Shown here piece after piece: positions 17,716 through 26,041 of a stretch of DNA of 64,000 nt. The translations under genes and the position numbers were made by a program. A model generated the notes under the pieces. It was not told the origin of the DNA. It saw only the letters and a program-made list of their open reading frames with translations, and did no database searches. Positions within the stretch are counted from its first letter, which is position 1. Every line of letters begins with the position of its first letter. The stretch is from Mucilaginibacter sp. cycad4 (GTDB taxonomy: Bacteria; Bacteroidota; Bacteroidia; Sphingobacteriales; Sphingobacteriaceae): positions 6,324,001 through 6,388,000 of the forward strand of contig NZ_CP139559.1 of the NCBI RefSeq assembly GCF_034263275.1. The letters are read 5' to 3'.

Positions 17716-18142
17716 ACTCTTTAATAATATCCTTACAACCGTTTTCAATCAATTCAAAAACCGGTTCAAACTGGTTGTCGTCATAGTAAGGATCGGGCAC
17801 TACCTTATCGCCTAAAAGGAGCTTTACTTTAGCGGCCTGTTCTTCGTTGCGGGCCATATCAAGCACATCGCTCAAATTATTGCGATCCATTACAAAGATG
17901 TGGTCAAAATCGTCAAAGTCGCTTCGTTTAAACTGGCGACAAACCTGTTTACTGATATCAATGCCATGGTTGCGTGCGGCGCGGATCGAACGCCTGTCGG
18001 GAGCTTCGCCTATATGCCATCTACCCGTACCTGCCGAATCAACATCCCAGCCCAGACCATTTTCGTCTGCCAGGTGCTGCATGATCCCTTCGGCCAGCGG
18101 CGAACGGCAGATGTTGCCGAGGCATACCATTAGTATTTTCAT
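17663..18142 (-). CDS. Low-molecular-weight protein-tyrosine phosphatase
   Basis: The start is set at the ATG giving MKILMVCLGNICRSPLAEG, because the P-loop of this family begins within the first ten residues; the frame extends 25 residues upstream only through a repeat. The signature is C-L-G-N-I-C-R-S (nucleophilic Cys near residue 7), and the general-acid Asp is in PDPYYDD. Bacterial members dephosphorylate tyrosine kinases of polysaccharide export or other phosphoproteins. The C-terminal tail (HPPLNLPRRGDFNKRF) is translated from the C-rich repeat and is unlikely to be conserved. The protein is 159 residues as called. Confidence 0.92.
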   Translation of the reverse strand: MKILMVCLGNICRSPLAEGIMQHLADENGLGWDVDSAGTGRWHIGEAPDRRSIRAARNHGIDISKQVCRQFKRSDFDDFDHIFVMDRNNLSDVLDMARNEEQAAKVKLLLGDKVVPDPYYDDNQFEPVFELIENGCKDIIKELHPPLNLPRRGDFNKRF

Positions 18143-18254
18143 GTGTTGGTTGATTAGGTGAGTGGTTGGATTAAGTGAGTGGTTTTCCGCGTTGAAAGCC
18201 GACTGGTATGCAACCACTCACTTAATCAACCCAATAAACCACTCACTCAAAAAA
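18143..18254. repeat. GTTGATTAAGTGAGTGG-type inverted repeat, copy 1
   Basis: GGTTGATTAGGTGAGTGG and GGATTAAGTGAGTGG on the left are answered by CCACTCACTTAATCAACC on the right. The same family lies between sdhA and sdhB at 39963-40030. It forms the upstream region of the phosphatase gene. Confidence 0.75.
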
Positions 18255-19049
18255 TCAACCAAAAATCTGATTCAATACACCGGCCAAACGTACGCCGGCT
18301 TTTACCATTTGCTGATTAAGAGTAGCTATATGGTTAAAGTTATATTTGTAACCAAGTTTATCGCCGGTTTTAGTTTCGGCATATAGTTTATCAGCCAGCT
18401 GGTTGCTTTCGTATATCCACTGGCTCATTGGCGCTTTTTGTAACTCGGTGCGCTGAGCAGCTGTTGTGTGGTTTATCATGGCGGTGTACTCGGTGTAGCT
18501 TAATTGCTGAAGGTCAATCAGCTCGCTGTCCCAAACCGAGTGCAGGTTACTGTCTTTACCAAACCATTGTACTTTTACATCATTACCGCCTTTATCGCTC
18601 AGGTGACCGGTGTGTAGCGGCTGGTGTACATCCTCCACAATATGGATCAGCATGCGCAGGTAAAGCAGCTTGTTGGTTTTGGTAGTAGTTTTCTTTTTAA
18701 GTTCGGCCACCAGGAAATTCATTTTGGTATAAGCATCGGTAATCGTATCGGCCTTTAAATAAGCCTGCAGGTCCGGATAGCTGTAAGCTTTTTCCAGGTT
18801 AATAAAATGCCAGTTATACAGGTAATTGTAGGCCGGGTCTGATTTAATAAAATCGGCCCAGTTGCTGGTGATGGCGATGCTTTCATCGCCTAAAATAGCC
18901 TGTATGGCTTTGCGGGCTTTGGGGGTAAGGTAGCTATCGGCAATCTGGCCGCAAATGCGGTGACCGTTGGTGCCCCAGGCCATACTTTGCAGCGGGATAT
19001 AAAATATCGCCACCAGCAGTAAAAGTTTTTTTAAGGTTTGTGTTTTCAT
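18255..19049 (-). CDS. S1/P1-family zinc nuclease, exported
   Basis: This 264-residue protein has a signal peptide (MKTQTLKKLLLLVAIFYIPLQSMA). Cleavage before WGTNGHR would expose the N-terminal Trp whose backbone amine binds zinc in this family. Other ligands are visible: HIVEDVHQPLHTGH, GGNDVKVQW and NLHSVWDSEL. It cleaves single-stranded DNA or RNA outside the cytoplasm, probably for phosphate and nucleoside scavenging. Its ATG overlaps the stop of the upstream lipoprotein gene in TAATG, so the two are translationally coupled. Confidence 0.93.
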   Translation of the reverse strand: MKTQTLKKLLLLVAIFYIPLQSMAWGTNGHRICGQIADSYLTPKARKAIQAILGDESIAITSNWADFIKSDPAYNYLYNWHFINLEKAYSYPDLQAYLKADTITDAYTKMNFLVAELKKKTTTKTNKLLYLRMLIHIVEDVHQPLHTGHLSDKGGNDVKVQWFGKDSNLHSVWDSELIDLQQLSYTEYTAMINHTTAAQRTELQKAPMSQWIYESNQLADKLYAETKTGDKLGYKYNFNHIATLNQQMVKAGVRLAGVLNQIFG

Positions 19050-19672
19050 TACAATGGTTTTGGAATACAGCTTGTTCTTTTTATCAGATGCGCGTTAATG
19101 GGTATTACGTTGGATGTACTTACAAACCTGATGAGCGAATCGCCTTTGCGGTGAACTTTAAAATATTCTTCATAGTCGCCAAACCTGAAACAGCCCTGTT
19201 CATTTTTATAGGAGCCATCAGCATTGCAAAACTGCCCTTTGATATGCAGCGTATCCTGCCTTTGCGAGTATGTTCCGCGAATATATTCATCCCAATGCCC
19301 TTTGCTCATGCAAGTATCGGCTCCGTAGTTAACCTTGCTAACGGTACTAATCTTCAAAAGAAATGAATCGCAGCTGAATTTGATATCATATAGCGAATAT
19401 GTTACCAGGCTTTTCTGCGCAGGCACGCTATCCTGTTTCCATTCGCCCTGTAGTTTACTATCCCCCGGTTCCTGCATATCGGGGTTACGGGTACAGGAGG
19501 CTACCATTATAAGGCAAAAGGCGAAAGGTAAAAGGCGAAAGGTGTTTTTTAAACTGAAAGTTGGAAGGTGAAAGGCAAAAGGCGAAAGGCGAAAGGCCTT
19601 TTTGAACGCCGACGGCATAAGGCTTAAAGCCTTAGTCATTGAGAGATAGCGCAAATTAAAGCGTTTTGGCAT
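19049..19672 (-). CDS. Putative lipoprotein of unknown function with repeat-built N-terminus
   Basis: I do not recognise the family. The mature part (~145 residues, from CTRNPDMQEPGDSKLQGEWK) is rich in Cys and reads like a small beta-rich lipocalin-type lipoprotein. A lipobox MVASC sits at residue 60, too far from the first ATG for an ordinary signal peptide. Residues ~20-54 (such as FRLSPFAFHLPTFS) are encoded by a decayed GGCGAAAGG tandem repeat. A Met directly before VASC (codon 19507-19505) is the last internal start and would remove the signal sequence. It is coupled to the S1/P1 nuclease gene through a TAATG overlap. The true start is uncertain. Confidence 0.6.
   Translation of the reverse strand: MPKRFNLRYLSMTKALSLMPSAFKKAFRLSPFAFHLPTFSLKNTFRLLPFAFCLIMVASCTRNPDMQEPGDSKLQGEWKQDSVPAQKSLVTYSLYDIKFSCDSFLLKISTVSKVNYGADTCMSKGHWDEYIRGTYSQRQDTLHIKGQFCNADGSYKNEQGCFRFGDYEEYFKVHRKGDSLIRFVSTSNVIPINAHLIKRTSCIPKPL
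19508..19610. repeat. Decayed tandem repeat of AAAAGGCGAAAGG units
   Basis: Units such as AAGGCAAAAGGCGAAAGG repeat with small changes, in two blocks (19511-19545 and 19565-19600). They run through the 5' part of the lipoprotein reading frame and encode its Phe/Leu/Pro-rich leader on the minus strand. Confidence 0.7.
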
Positions 19673-19689
19673 AAACTGTATGCATTAAA

Positions 19690-19716
19690 AAGCCCCTCTC
19701 CATCCGGAGAGGGGTT
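19690..19716 (-). terminator. Terminator after fumC
   Basis: On the minus strand CCCCTCTCC-GGAT-GGAGAGGGG is followed by CTTTTTAATG, just after the fumC stop. It belongs to the C-rich repeat class found at other gene ends here. Confidence 0.75.
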
Positions 19717-19726
19717 GGGGTGAGGC

Positions 19727-21124
19727 CTATTTTAAACTGCCTATCATATTTTCGGGGCGTACCCACTCGTCAAACTGCTCGTTGGTTAGTAAGCCTAAGC
19801 CAATAGCTGCTTCACGTAGTGAGCTGCCGTTTTTCAGAGCTGTTTTAGCAATTTTTGCCGCGTTTTCGTAACCGATGTGCGGGTTAAGCGCGGTTACCAG
19901 CATCAATGAATTTTCGAGGTGTTTTTTGATGCCTTCGTAATTTGGCTCAATACCTACAGCGCAATGATCATTGAACGACACACAAGCATCCCCAATTAAC
20001 CTTGCCGATTGCAGGAAGTTGGCCGCCATAACCGGTTTAAACACGTTCAATTCGTAATGACCGTTTGAGCCGCCTATCGAAATAGCCACATCATTACCCA
20101 TAACCTGTGCGGCTACCATGGTAACAGCTTCGTTTTGGGTTGGGTTAACTTTACCCGGCATAATTGATGAACCAGGCTCGTTATCCGGGATATGGATCTC
20201 GCCAATACCCGAACGCGGACCAGAGGCCAGCATCCTGATATCGTTAGCAATTTTCATTAATGAAACCGCAATTTGTTTCAGTGCGCCATGACTTTCAACA
20301 ATAGCATCGTGAGCGGCAAGCGCTTCAAATTTATTTTCGGCAGTGATGAATGGCAAGCCGGTAAACTGAGCAATGTACTCAGCAACTTTAACATCATAAC
20401 CTTTAGGTGTATTGATCCCTGTACCAACAGCAGTACCGCCAAGGGCAAGTTCTGAAAGATGGTCAAGCGTGTTACGCAATGCTTTTAAGCCGTGGTTAAG
20501 CTGTGATACATAACCTGAAAATTCCTGGCCTAAAGTGAGTGGGGTAGCATCCATCAGGTGGGTACGACCGATTTTCACTACCGATTTAAAAGCTTCAACC
20601 TTAGCCTGCAAAGTATCGCGCAGTTTCTCGATGCCCGGGATGGTTACATCAATCAGGATCTTGTAAGCCGCTATGTGCATAGCGGTTGGATAGGTGTCGT
20701 TTGATGATTGTGATTTGTTCACATCATCATTTGGGTGGATGAAGGTTTTACCTTCGCCCAGTTTATTGCCTTGTAATACGTGCGCACGGTTAGCAACCAC
20801 CTCGTTCACGTTCATGTTTGATTGTGTGCCCGAGCCAGTTTGCCAGATCACCAGCGGAAACTCCGAAGCCAGCTGCCCGGCCAGGATCTCGTCGCAAACC
20901 TGTGCTATCAGGTCGCGCTTTTCTTCAGGTAATACGCCTAAATCGGTATTGGTAAAAGCGGCAGCCTTTTTCAGGTATGCGAAAGCGTCGATAATTTCCT
21001 TTGGCATTGATGCCTCCGGACCAATTTTAAAATTATTGCGTGAGCGTTCGGTTTGCGCTCCCCAGTATTTGTCGGCAGGTACCTGTACCTCGCCCATGGT
21101 ATCGTGTTCGGTTCTGAAACTCAT
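19727..21124 (-). CDS. fumC: Class II fumarate hydratase
   Basis: This 465-residue protein, normal in length, starts [23 protein letters not shown]. It has the superfamily signature [13 protein letters not shown] (~318), whose loop carries the catalytic Ser, and the conserved [13 protein letters not shown] and [10 protein letters not shown] blocks near residues 100 and 188. It hydrates fumarate to L-malate in the TCA cycle and needs no iron-sulfur cluster. It is a single gene with a -7 promoter box upstream and a terminator downstream. The window also holds sdhCAB, though not adjacent. Confidence 0.97.
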   Translation of the reverse strand: MSFRTEHDTMGEVQVPADKYWGAQTERSRNNFKIGPEASMPKEIIDAFAYLKKAAAFTNTDLGVLPEEKRDLIAQVCDEILAGQLASEFPLVIWQTGSGTQSNMNVNEVVANRAHVLQGNKLGEGKTFIHPNDDVNKSQSSNDTYPTAMHIAAYKILIDVTIPGIEKLRDTLQAKVEAFKSVVKIGRTHLMDATPLTLGQEFSGYVSQLNHGLKALRNTLDHLSELALGGTAVGTGINTPKGYDVKVAEYIAQFTGLPFITAENKFEALAAHDAIVESHGALKQIAVSLMKIANDIRMLASGPRSGIGEIHIPDNEPGSSIMPGKVNPTQNEAVTMVAAQVMGNDVAISIGGSNGHYELNVFKPVMAANFLQSARLIGDACVSFNDHCAVGIEPNYEGIKKHLENSLMLVTALNPHIGYENAAKIAKTALKNGSSLREAAIGLGLLTNEQFDEWVRPENMIGSLK

Positions 21125-21144
21125 GGTATTAAATTTTGCAGGGG

Positions 21145-21152
21145 CAAAGTTA
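21145..21152 (-). promoter_or_regulatory. Bacteroidota -7 box (TAACTTTG) for fumC
   Basis: TAACTTTG on the minus strand matches the TAnnTTTG consensus and ends 20 bp before the ATG. No clear -33 TTTG was seen. Confidence 0.5.
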
Positions 21153-21250
21153 TGTTTTTATATGATGCGGGGGAATGTAGGGTGTAAACTTTTTGATAGG
21201 AGAAAAATTATTCTGAACCGGGGTTAAGCTTTTGGTTGGCGTTCTCGCCC

Positions 21251-21412
21251 GTTGTTGGTGTTGTCACCAACAACTCTGCGTCAAGCAATTGCGTTAGCAA
21301 ATGGAAGATATCATGATTGTAGTTAAGAAAAGTTGTTGGTGACAACACCAACAACGGCACGAGGGAATTAGAAAATATTCCGAACAGTGGTTGTGTTGTC
21401 ATCACCAACAAC
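21251..21412. repeat. Three GTTGTTGGTG palindromes
   Basis: GTTGTTGGTG-TTGT-CACCAACAAC is at 21251-21274, GTTGTTGGTG-ACAA-CACCAACAAC at 21332-21355, and a weaker GTGGTTGTG...CACCAACAAC at 21387-21412. Each can form a 10-bp hairpin. They occupy the 454-bp gap between the fumC promoter and the oxidoreductase stop, with no gene present. Confidence 0.85.
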
Positions 21413-21475
21413 GGCGCGAAGACAAGCACAAAAATCCGGACAATCCCAAAATCCTAAAAATCACGGTTCGGACAT

Positions 21476-21558
21476 GGGCGTTGCCTCCGGCCGGGCTTTC
21501 CGCTCATACGCCCGCAGGCATTACGCTCGTGGGCCGGTATCCGCTGCAATCTAACGCG
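21476..21558 (-). repeat. Dispersed GCGTT/AACGC-ended repeat, short copy D
   Basis: On the minus strand it reads CGCGTTAGATTGCAGCGGAT at one end and GGAAAGCCCGGCCGGAGGCA then ACGCCC at the other. It matches the ends of copies A-C but has a different, shorter centre. Confidence 0.75.
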
Positions 21559-21578
21559 AATTCCGTTCAATTAATCTT

Positions 21579-23249
21579 CTATGTATTTGCAATCAAATCA
21601 AAATATTCGTCATCTTCATTTTTACCGCCGAAGCCTTTGCCAATTGTTTCGTGGCTCTCCACAAAATCAACACGGGCAATCCATTTTACCATTTTATACC
21701 CTATCTGATTCTCTATCCTGAGCCTGAGCGGAGCGCCGTAAGCTGGGGTAAGTGGCTCGTAATTCATTTCCCAGGCCAGAATCGATGCCGGCTTCATGCA
21801 ATTATCCAGCGTATGGGTGTCATAGTAGGTTCCGCCATATAGGCCTTCTCCAAATGAATAAAAAACCACCGTTGTAACATTTGCGTGTGGCCTAACCAAC
21901 TCAACAAGTGCCTTTATAGGTACACCGCCCCACTCTGCAATGCCCGACCATCCCTGGATACAATGGTGCATGGTGATGTTTTGCTCCTTGCCAAGCTCAA
22001 TCAAGTCCGTAAGAGATAGCTCTACCGGGTTATCAACCAGTCCGCCAACTTTAAGCTTATAATCTTTAAACCCATCAGCAGCCAGTGTGTGCCATTCTTC
22101 AGAATTGGGTATTTTTCCGTTTGCCCAAAAGTAGGGTGATATATCTTTTGGCTGATAATAAATATGGGGTTTAAACTTATTGATAGATAGTTTCCAAAGC
22201 GTTCCGTTAATGGCGGCTTCTGCCTTTTGCAGCAAACGGGGCCTTTTCCAGGATAGCCAGTGCGCTAAAAAACCAAATGCTATGATAAACAATATAAAGC
22301 CTAAACCAATGTAAAGCCCTGAAGTATCTGTGGGATTATCTGTTCCGTTGATGATGTGGTTCATGTTGCGGACAAGTCCTGTCGCCGCAACCATACTCAC
22401 GTGGATTACAATGAACGCCAGGTAGCCAAGCATTACTAAAAAATGAACAGAACGGGCACCCTGCCTGTTCCCGAAAAGCTTTGGCAGCCAGTGAAAACGA
22501 TTTTCAATAGCCGGTGACATGGCCATACCGCTAAGCATGGCTATCGGTGCAAGTATAAATACCACCCCAAAATAAGAGAGTTGCTGAAGCGCATTATAAT
22601 GATAAAACCCGTTTGGCTCAACCGGCATATTCAGGGTGGCGTAGTGCACAAATACGTTCCATGAATCGGGCAGGATCTGCCATGATACAGGTACAAGCCG
22701 TTTCCATTGATTGGTGGTAAAAAGCAGTATGGTAAATACCACGCCATTTAAAAGGAAAAACGGAACATTGATAAAATGCCAGCAACGGGCAAGGCCTACG
22801 GTGTGCCGGTAACCCGGCAGGCCAACAACCGGACTTAAATAGCGGGCTTCATCTTTTGCTGTCCAAAGGTTATTATCGGGTATTTTTAAGGGGGTGAATT
22901 TGATCCATTCAGAATTGGGCGTACAATCATTATTCCAGTACAAACGCGGGTGGTCTGCCAGGATGGAAAGTCCGCTTCTGATGATAATAATCAAAAAGAA
23001 AAAGTTAACCCAATGGCTCAGGCATAACCACCAGGGGAAGCCTTTTGGGTCGGCTTCGGTAACCGGGAGGAAAGAAGCGGATGGATCGGCGGGCAGTCCC
23101 CATGTAAGATACTGCATCCATGCAACGCCAACCGTGGCCAGTAACAAAGCACCGGTAATAACAAATATATAAGGCTTAATTCCTAAAAATAATCTTCTGT
23201 CTGCCGGGAAATGAACCGCTTGTTCCGCTGCGTTAAAATTGGTAAACAT
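21579..23249 (-). CDS. Cytochrome b561-type membrane domain fused to sulfite-oxidase/MsrP-like molybdopterin domain
   Basis: This 556-residue protein has five or six hydrophobic segments in residues ~25-350, carrying His residues suited to b-heme (LSHWVNFFF, ARCWHFINV, VHFLVMLGYLAFIVIHV). The C-terminal ~180 residues form an oxidoreductase molybdopterin-binding domain: YKLKVGGLVDNPVELSL, then the molybdenum-ligand Cys in MHHCIQGWSGIAEWGG (~428), and NYEPLTPAYGAPLRL. It resembles MsrPQ (YedYZ) made as one chain, passing electrons from quinol or heme to a periplasmic S-oxide or taking them from sulfite. DRRLFLG ahead of the first membrane segment resembles a twin-arginine motif. It is divergent from a TDT transporter gene. 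Confidence 0.88.
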   Translation of the reverse strand: MFTNFNAAEQAVHFPADRRLFLGIKPYIFVITGALLLATVGVAWMQYLTWGLPADPSASFLPVTEADPKGFPWWLCLSHWVNFFFLIIIIRSGLSILADHPRLYWNNDCTPNSEWIKFTPLKIPDNNLWTAKDEARYLSPVVGLPGYRHTVGLARCWHFINVPFFLLNGVVFTILLFTTNQWKRLVPVSWQILPDSWNVFVHYATLNMPVEPNGFYHYNALQQLSYFGVVFILAPIAMLSGMAMSPAIENRFHWLPKLFGNRQGARSVHFLVMLGYLAFIVIHVSMVAATGLVRNMNHIINGTDNPTDTSGLYIGLGFILFIIAFGFLAHWLSWKRPRLLQKAEAAINGTLWKLSINKFKPHIYYQPKDISPYFWANGKIPNSEEWHTLAADGFKDYKLKVGGLVDNPVELSLTDLIELGKEQNITMHHCIQGWSGIAEWGGVPIKALVELVRPHANVTTVVFYSFGEGLYGGTYYDTHTLDNCMKPASILAWEMNYEPLTPAYGAPLRLRIENQIGYKMVKWIARVDFVESHETIGKGFGGKNEDDEYFDLIANT

Positions 23250-23402
23250 ATGAGGTAGGTGTAAATAGTTACGTAAAAACTTACATATTATTTAAAGTAT
23301 TACAACACTGTTAAAGGTAATTAATAATTTGTGGATCTTTATTAATTAATAATACCAAATGCAATGGCTTAAACGCCATAACCATTATATATAAACCACA
23401 TA

Positions 23403-24476
23403 TTGAAAGTAATAGAACAACATCCGCCATTGTCAAAACCAGGCGAGCCCATCACAGGCCATTCGCTCCAATCCTTTTTTCCGGGTTATTTTGCATTGGT
23501 AATGGCAACAGGCATAGTTTCCATCGGCGCTTTTTTATACCATATGCCCATCATTGCCAATACCCTGTTTGCAGCGAATATTGGTTTTTACATCGTGTTA
23601 TGGGTGATTTTCTTTCTGCGGGTTTTTAAATATCCAACGGCTGTTTGGAAAGATATCACCAGCTCATCGCGCGGTGTAACTTTTTTAACCATGGTTGCCG
23701 CTAATAATGTTTTGGGCAACCAGTTTGCTTTAATGACCAATCATCAGGAGGTGGCTGTATTTTTATGGTGGCTGGGCATAGCGTTATGGATACTGATCAC
23801 CTACACTTTTTTTATTGTGATTACGGCTAAAGAACCAAAGCAAGGTGTGGAAGCAAGCTTAAGCGGCGCCTGGCTGCTTATTGTAGTTGCAACCGAATCT
23901 GTTGCTGTGTTGGGCGCATTAATTGCCGGCCAAATGGCCTGCCGCGATGTGGTGATTTTTATTTCATTTTGCGCTTTTTTAATAGGAGGCATGCATTACA
24001 TGGTATTTATTTCCCTGATTATATACCGCTGGCTTTTTTTGAGCATGAAAGCCGAATTACTTACTCCGCCTTATTGGATAAATATGGGAGCAGTTGCCAT
24101 AACCACGCTGGCAGGTTCACGTTTGCTGATTTACGCCCGTACCCATGAATGGATAGCAGGTATTCAGTATTTTTTACCCGGCTTTACAGTTTTGTTTTGG
24201 GCCTTTGCTACCTGGTGGCTTCCTATACTATTTTTGCTTCCTGTATGGCGGCATATTTTACAGCGGGTGCCGCTCAAATATGATCCGCAGTATTGGTCGC
24301 TGGTGTTTCCGGCAGGGATGTATACGGTAGCCACTTTTAATTTTTCAAAAGTACTTGGTCTCCCGTTTGTTATGCACATCTCAAACGGTTTTATCTATTT
24401 ATCGATGGCAGCCTGGGCTATCGTTTTTATCGGGATGGCACGAAGTTTTATCCGGTTTATTTTTCCTCCTAAATAA
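23403..24476 (+). CDS. TDT-family transporter (TehA / Ssu1-like)
   Basis: The predicted start is TTG, as no upstream in-frame ATG fits; the next ATG would cut into the first membrane segment. This 357-residue protein has about ten hydrophobic segments. The first carries the family pattern FFPGYFALVMATGIVSIGAF, and the late region has QYWSLVFPAGMYTVATFNFS. The tellurite-resistance/dicarboxylate transporter family includes sulfite exporters (Ssu1), malate carriers and SLAC1-type anion channels; the substrate is not readable here. It is divergent from the sulfite-oxidase-like gene with 153 bp between starts, which favours a sulfur-anion substrate as a hypothesis. Confidence 0.85.
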   Translation: MKVIEQHPPLSKPGEPITGHSLQSFFPGYFALVMATGIVSIGAFLYHMPIIANTLFAANIGFYIVLWVIFFLRVFKYPTAVWKDITSSSRGVTFLTMVAANNVLGNQFALMTNHQEVAVFLWWLGIALWILITYTFFIVITAKEPKQGVEASLSGAWLLIVVATESVAVLGALIAGQMACRDVVIFISFCAFLIGGMHYMVFISLIIYRWLFLSMKAELLTPPYWINMGAVAITTLAGSRLLIYARTHEWIAGIQYFLPGFTVLFWAFATWWLPILFLLPVWRHILQRVPLKYDPQYWSLVFPAGMYTVATFNFSKVLGLPFVMHISNGFIYLSMAAWAIVFIGMARSFIRFIFPPK

Positions 24477-24537
24477 CCCGGGCCAGCCAAAACCCGTGAA
24501 TTCCCCGGGAAAATGTCAATCAATATTTAAAGGACAA

Positions 24538-25197
24538 TCACTTCACATCCTCAATTTTTACCACTTTATAATCAATCCCTAATCTTTTGGCGTTCTCTTC
24601 AACGGTTTGATCAAAGCCGGCCTGTTTACGACGCTCATTCACAGTAGCGGCATCCTTTATTGGCCAAACATAATAGCCAACTTTTTGCCCGTTACGCAAT
24701 GGCTTTGATGTAGCCTGCGAACCATAGATCTGCTCCTTCCCTTCGTTCATTAACTGACGATCAAGCATCATGGCATACAGCCTAAAGGGCAATTCTTTAT
24801 TCTCGGCAGCGGTTTTCATGAGGGGCATGTACTGATTTATTTTAGGCGAGTGCTGGATTACGTACCATGCAGCCTCGTTGGTTGGTTCGCCAACAAGTGT
24901 TTTGCCGGGGTAACTGTATTTTTTGAATAATTGTTCAACAAAAACAACATTAGCCGAATCAATACGATTTTGAAGCCCCCAATAATGCGACATTGCCCTG
25001 CCGGAAGACATGGATATTGCCTTTAATACAGAATCGCTCTTGCCTGGTGTCATCAGCCAGGTAAGGGTATCCCGGTATTTTTGATCAAGCGCCAGCACAC
25101 TGTCAAGCTGCTTCTTTAAAACAGGGTTAAACTTTTGTTGCGCGAATGAACTGCCTGCTATTAGCAACAGCGTTAAAGCAATGATCAGGTTTTTCAT
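24538..25197 (-). CDS. Exported DUF6624-like protein
   Basis: The start is set at MKNLIIALTLLLIAGSSFAQ, a clean signal peptide; an ATG three codons upstream is possible. The mature ~200 residues carry VIQHSPKINQYMPLMKTAA and AMMLDRQLMNEGKEQIYGSQ, the pattern I associate with DUF6624. The function is unknown. The gene precedes nothing on its strand except the transporter it converges with. It is downstream of 25238-25843 with a 41-bp gap, possibly co-transcribed. Confidence 0.75.
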   Translation of the reverse strand: MKNLIIALTLLLIAGSSFAQQKFNPVLKKQLDSVLALDQKYRDTLTWLMTPGKSDSVLKAISMSSGRAMSHYWGLQNRIDSANVVFVEQLFKKYSYPGKTLVGEPTNEAAWYVIQHSPKINQYMPLMKTAAENKELPFRLYAMMLDRQLMNEGKEQIYGSQATSKPLRNGQKVGYYVWPIKDAATVNERRKQAGFDQTVEENAKRLGIDYKVVKIEDVK

Positions 25198-25237
25198 AAT
25201 AAGCAAGGTTTAAGCAAATAAAACGCAAAAACCTGTA

Positions 25238-25843
25238 TCACAGATATAAACTATCGGCTTTTTCAAATAATTTCTTATTAGCCTCGGTAGCCCCTAACGA
25301 ATAATTGAACCGCGATAAGGCATACAGCAGCGGCAGTTTGGCCGGTGCAATTTCATTTTGCTGCAGATCGGTAAGCCAGTCGGCGCCATCAAACTCTGCC
25401 CGGTACTTTTTTTCAAGACGCTCATATATCCTGCAGGCATCATCATGATCAAGCCATTCGGGTTTGATATAAAGGCCGGTTAAGTCGCCCATTTTTTTGC
25501 GTTCCTCGGCTTCGGCTGTATCGGCACTGCCAAATACAAAATAAAAGTACAGCCATAGCAACAAACCCGCTCCCCCTATTACAGAGGCGGTTGAATTGCG
25601 TTCAATAAAAAATAATATAAAAGCAATAAAAGCGGTAATAAGCGAAAACATGCGCGCGTAGCCTGCAATGATGCTTTGGTGGTTCAGCGGAATATTAAAC
25701 CCGTTGCGGCTTCGCCAGGCCGACCGGGTTACCAGCATGGAACTGGTTGGGAACAGCGGAATGCCAATAACCACAAATTTGGTCTCTATCCACTGCCCGT
25801 TAACCTCATGCACTTTGCCCAAAAACAATGATCCTATTAACAT
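25238..25843 (-). CDS. Membrane protein of unknown function
   Basis: I do not recognise the family. This 201-residue protein begins with a soluble stretch (HEVNGQWIETKFVVIGIPLFP) that resembles the start of small Bacteroidota membrane proteins. Two adjacent membrane segments follow at ~65-105 (MFSLITAFIAFILFFIE and VIGGAGLLLWLYFYFVF). The rest is a charged cytoplasmic C-terminal half (DHDDACRIYERLEKKYRAEF). It shares strand and a short gap with the DUF6624-like gene. Confidence 0.65.
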   Translation of the reverse strand: MLIGSLFLGKVHEVNGQWIETKFVVIGIPLFPTSSMLVTRSAWRSRNGFNIPLNHQSIIAGYARMFSLITAFIAFILFFIERNSTASVIGGAGLLLWLYFYFVFGSADTAEAEERKKMGDLTGLYIKPEWLDHDDACRIYERLEKKYRAEFDGADWLTDLQQNEIAPAKLPLLYALSRFNYSLGATEANKKLFEKADSLYL

Positions 25844-26041
25844 ATCAGGTATAATTTAGTCGCGTTATTATAAACCACAACTTATAAAAGTGCTTTTAAA
25901 CAAATGTTAAATATTTATTAAAAACTAAATATTAATAAACGGCATTCCAATTACCTTTCGCTTTTTATTTTACAAATAAGAAAATCAAACTTAATTAACT
26001 AAAAAATGTTAACTGTAAAAACAAATACATAAAACACTACT

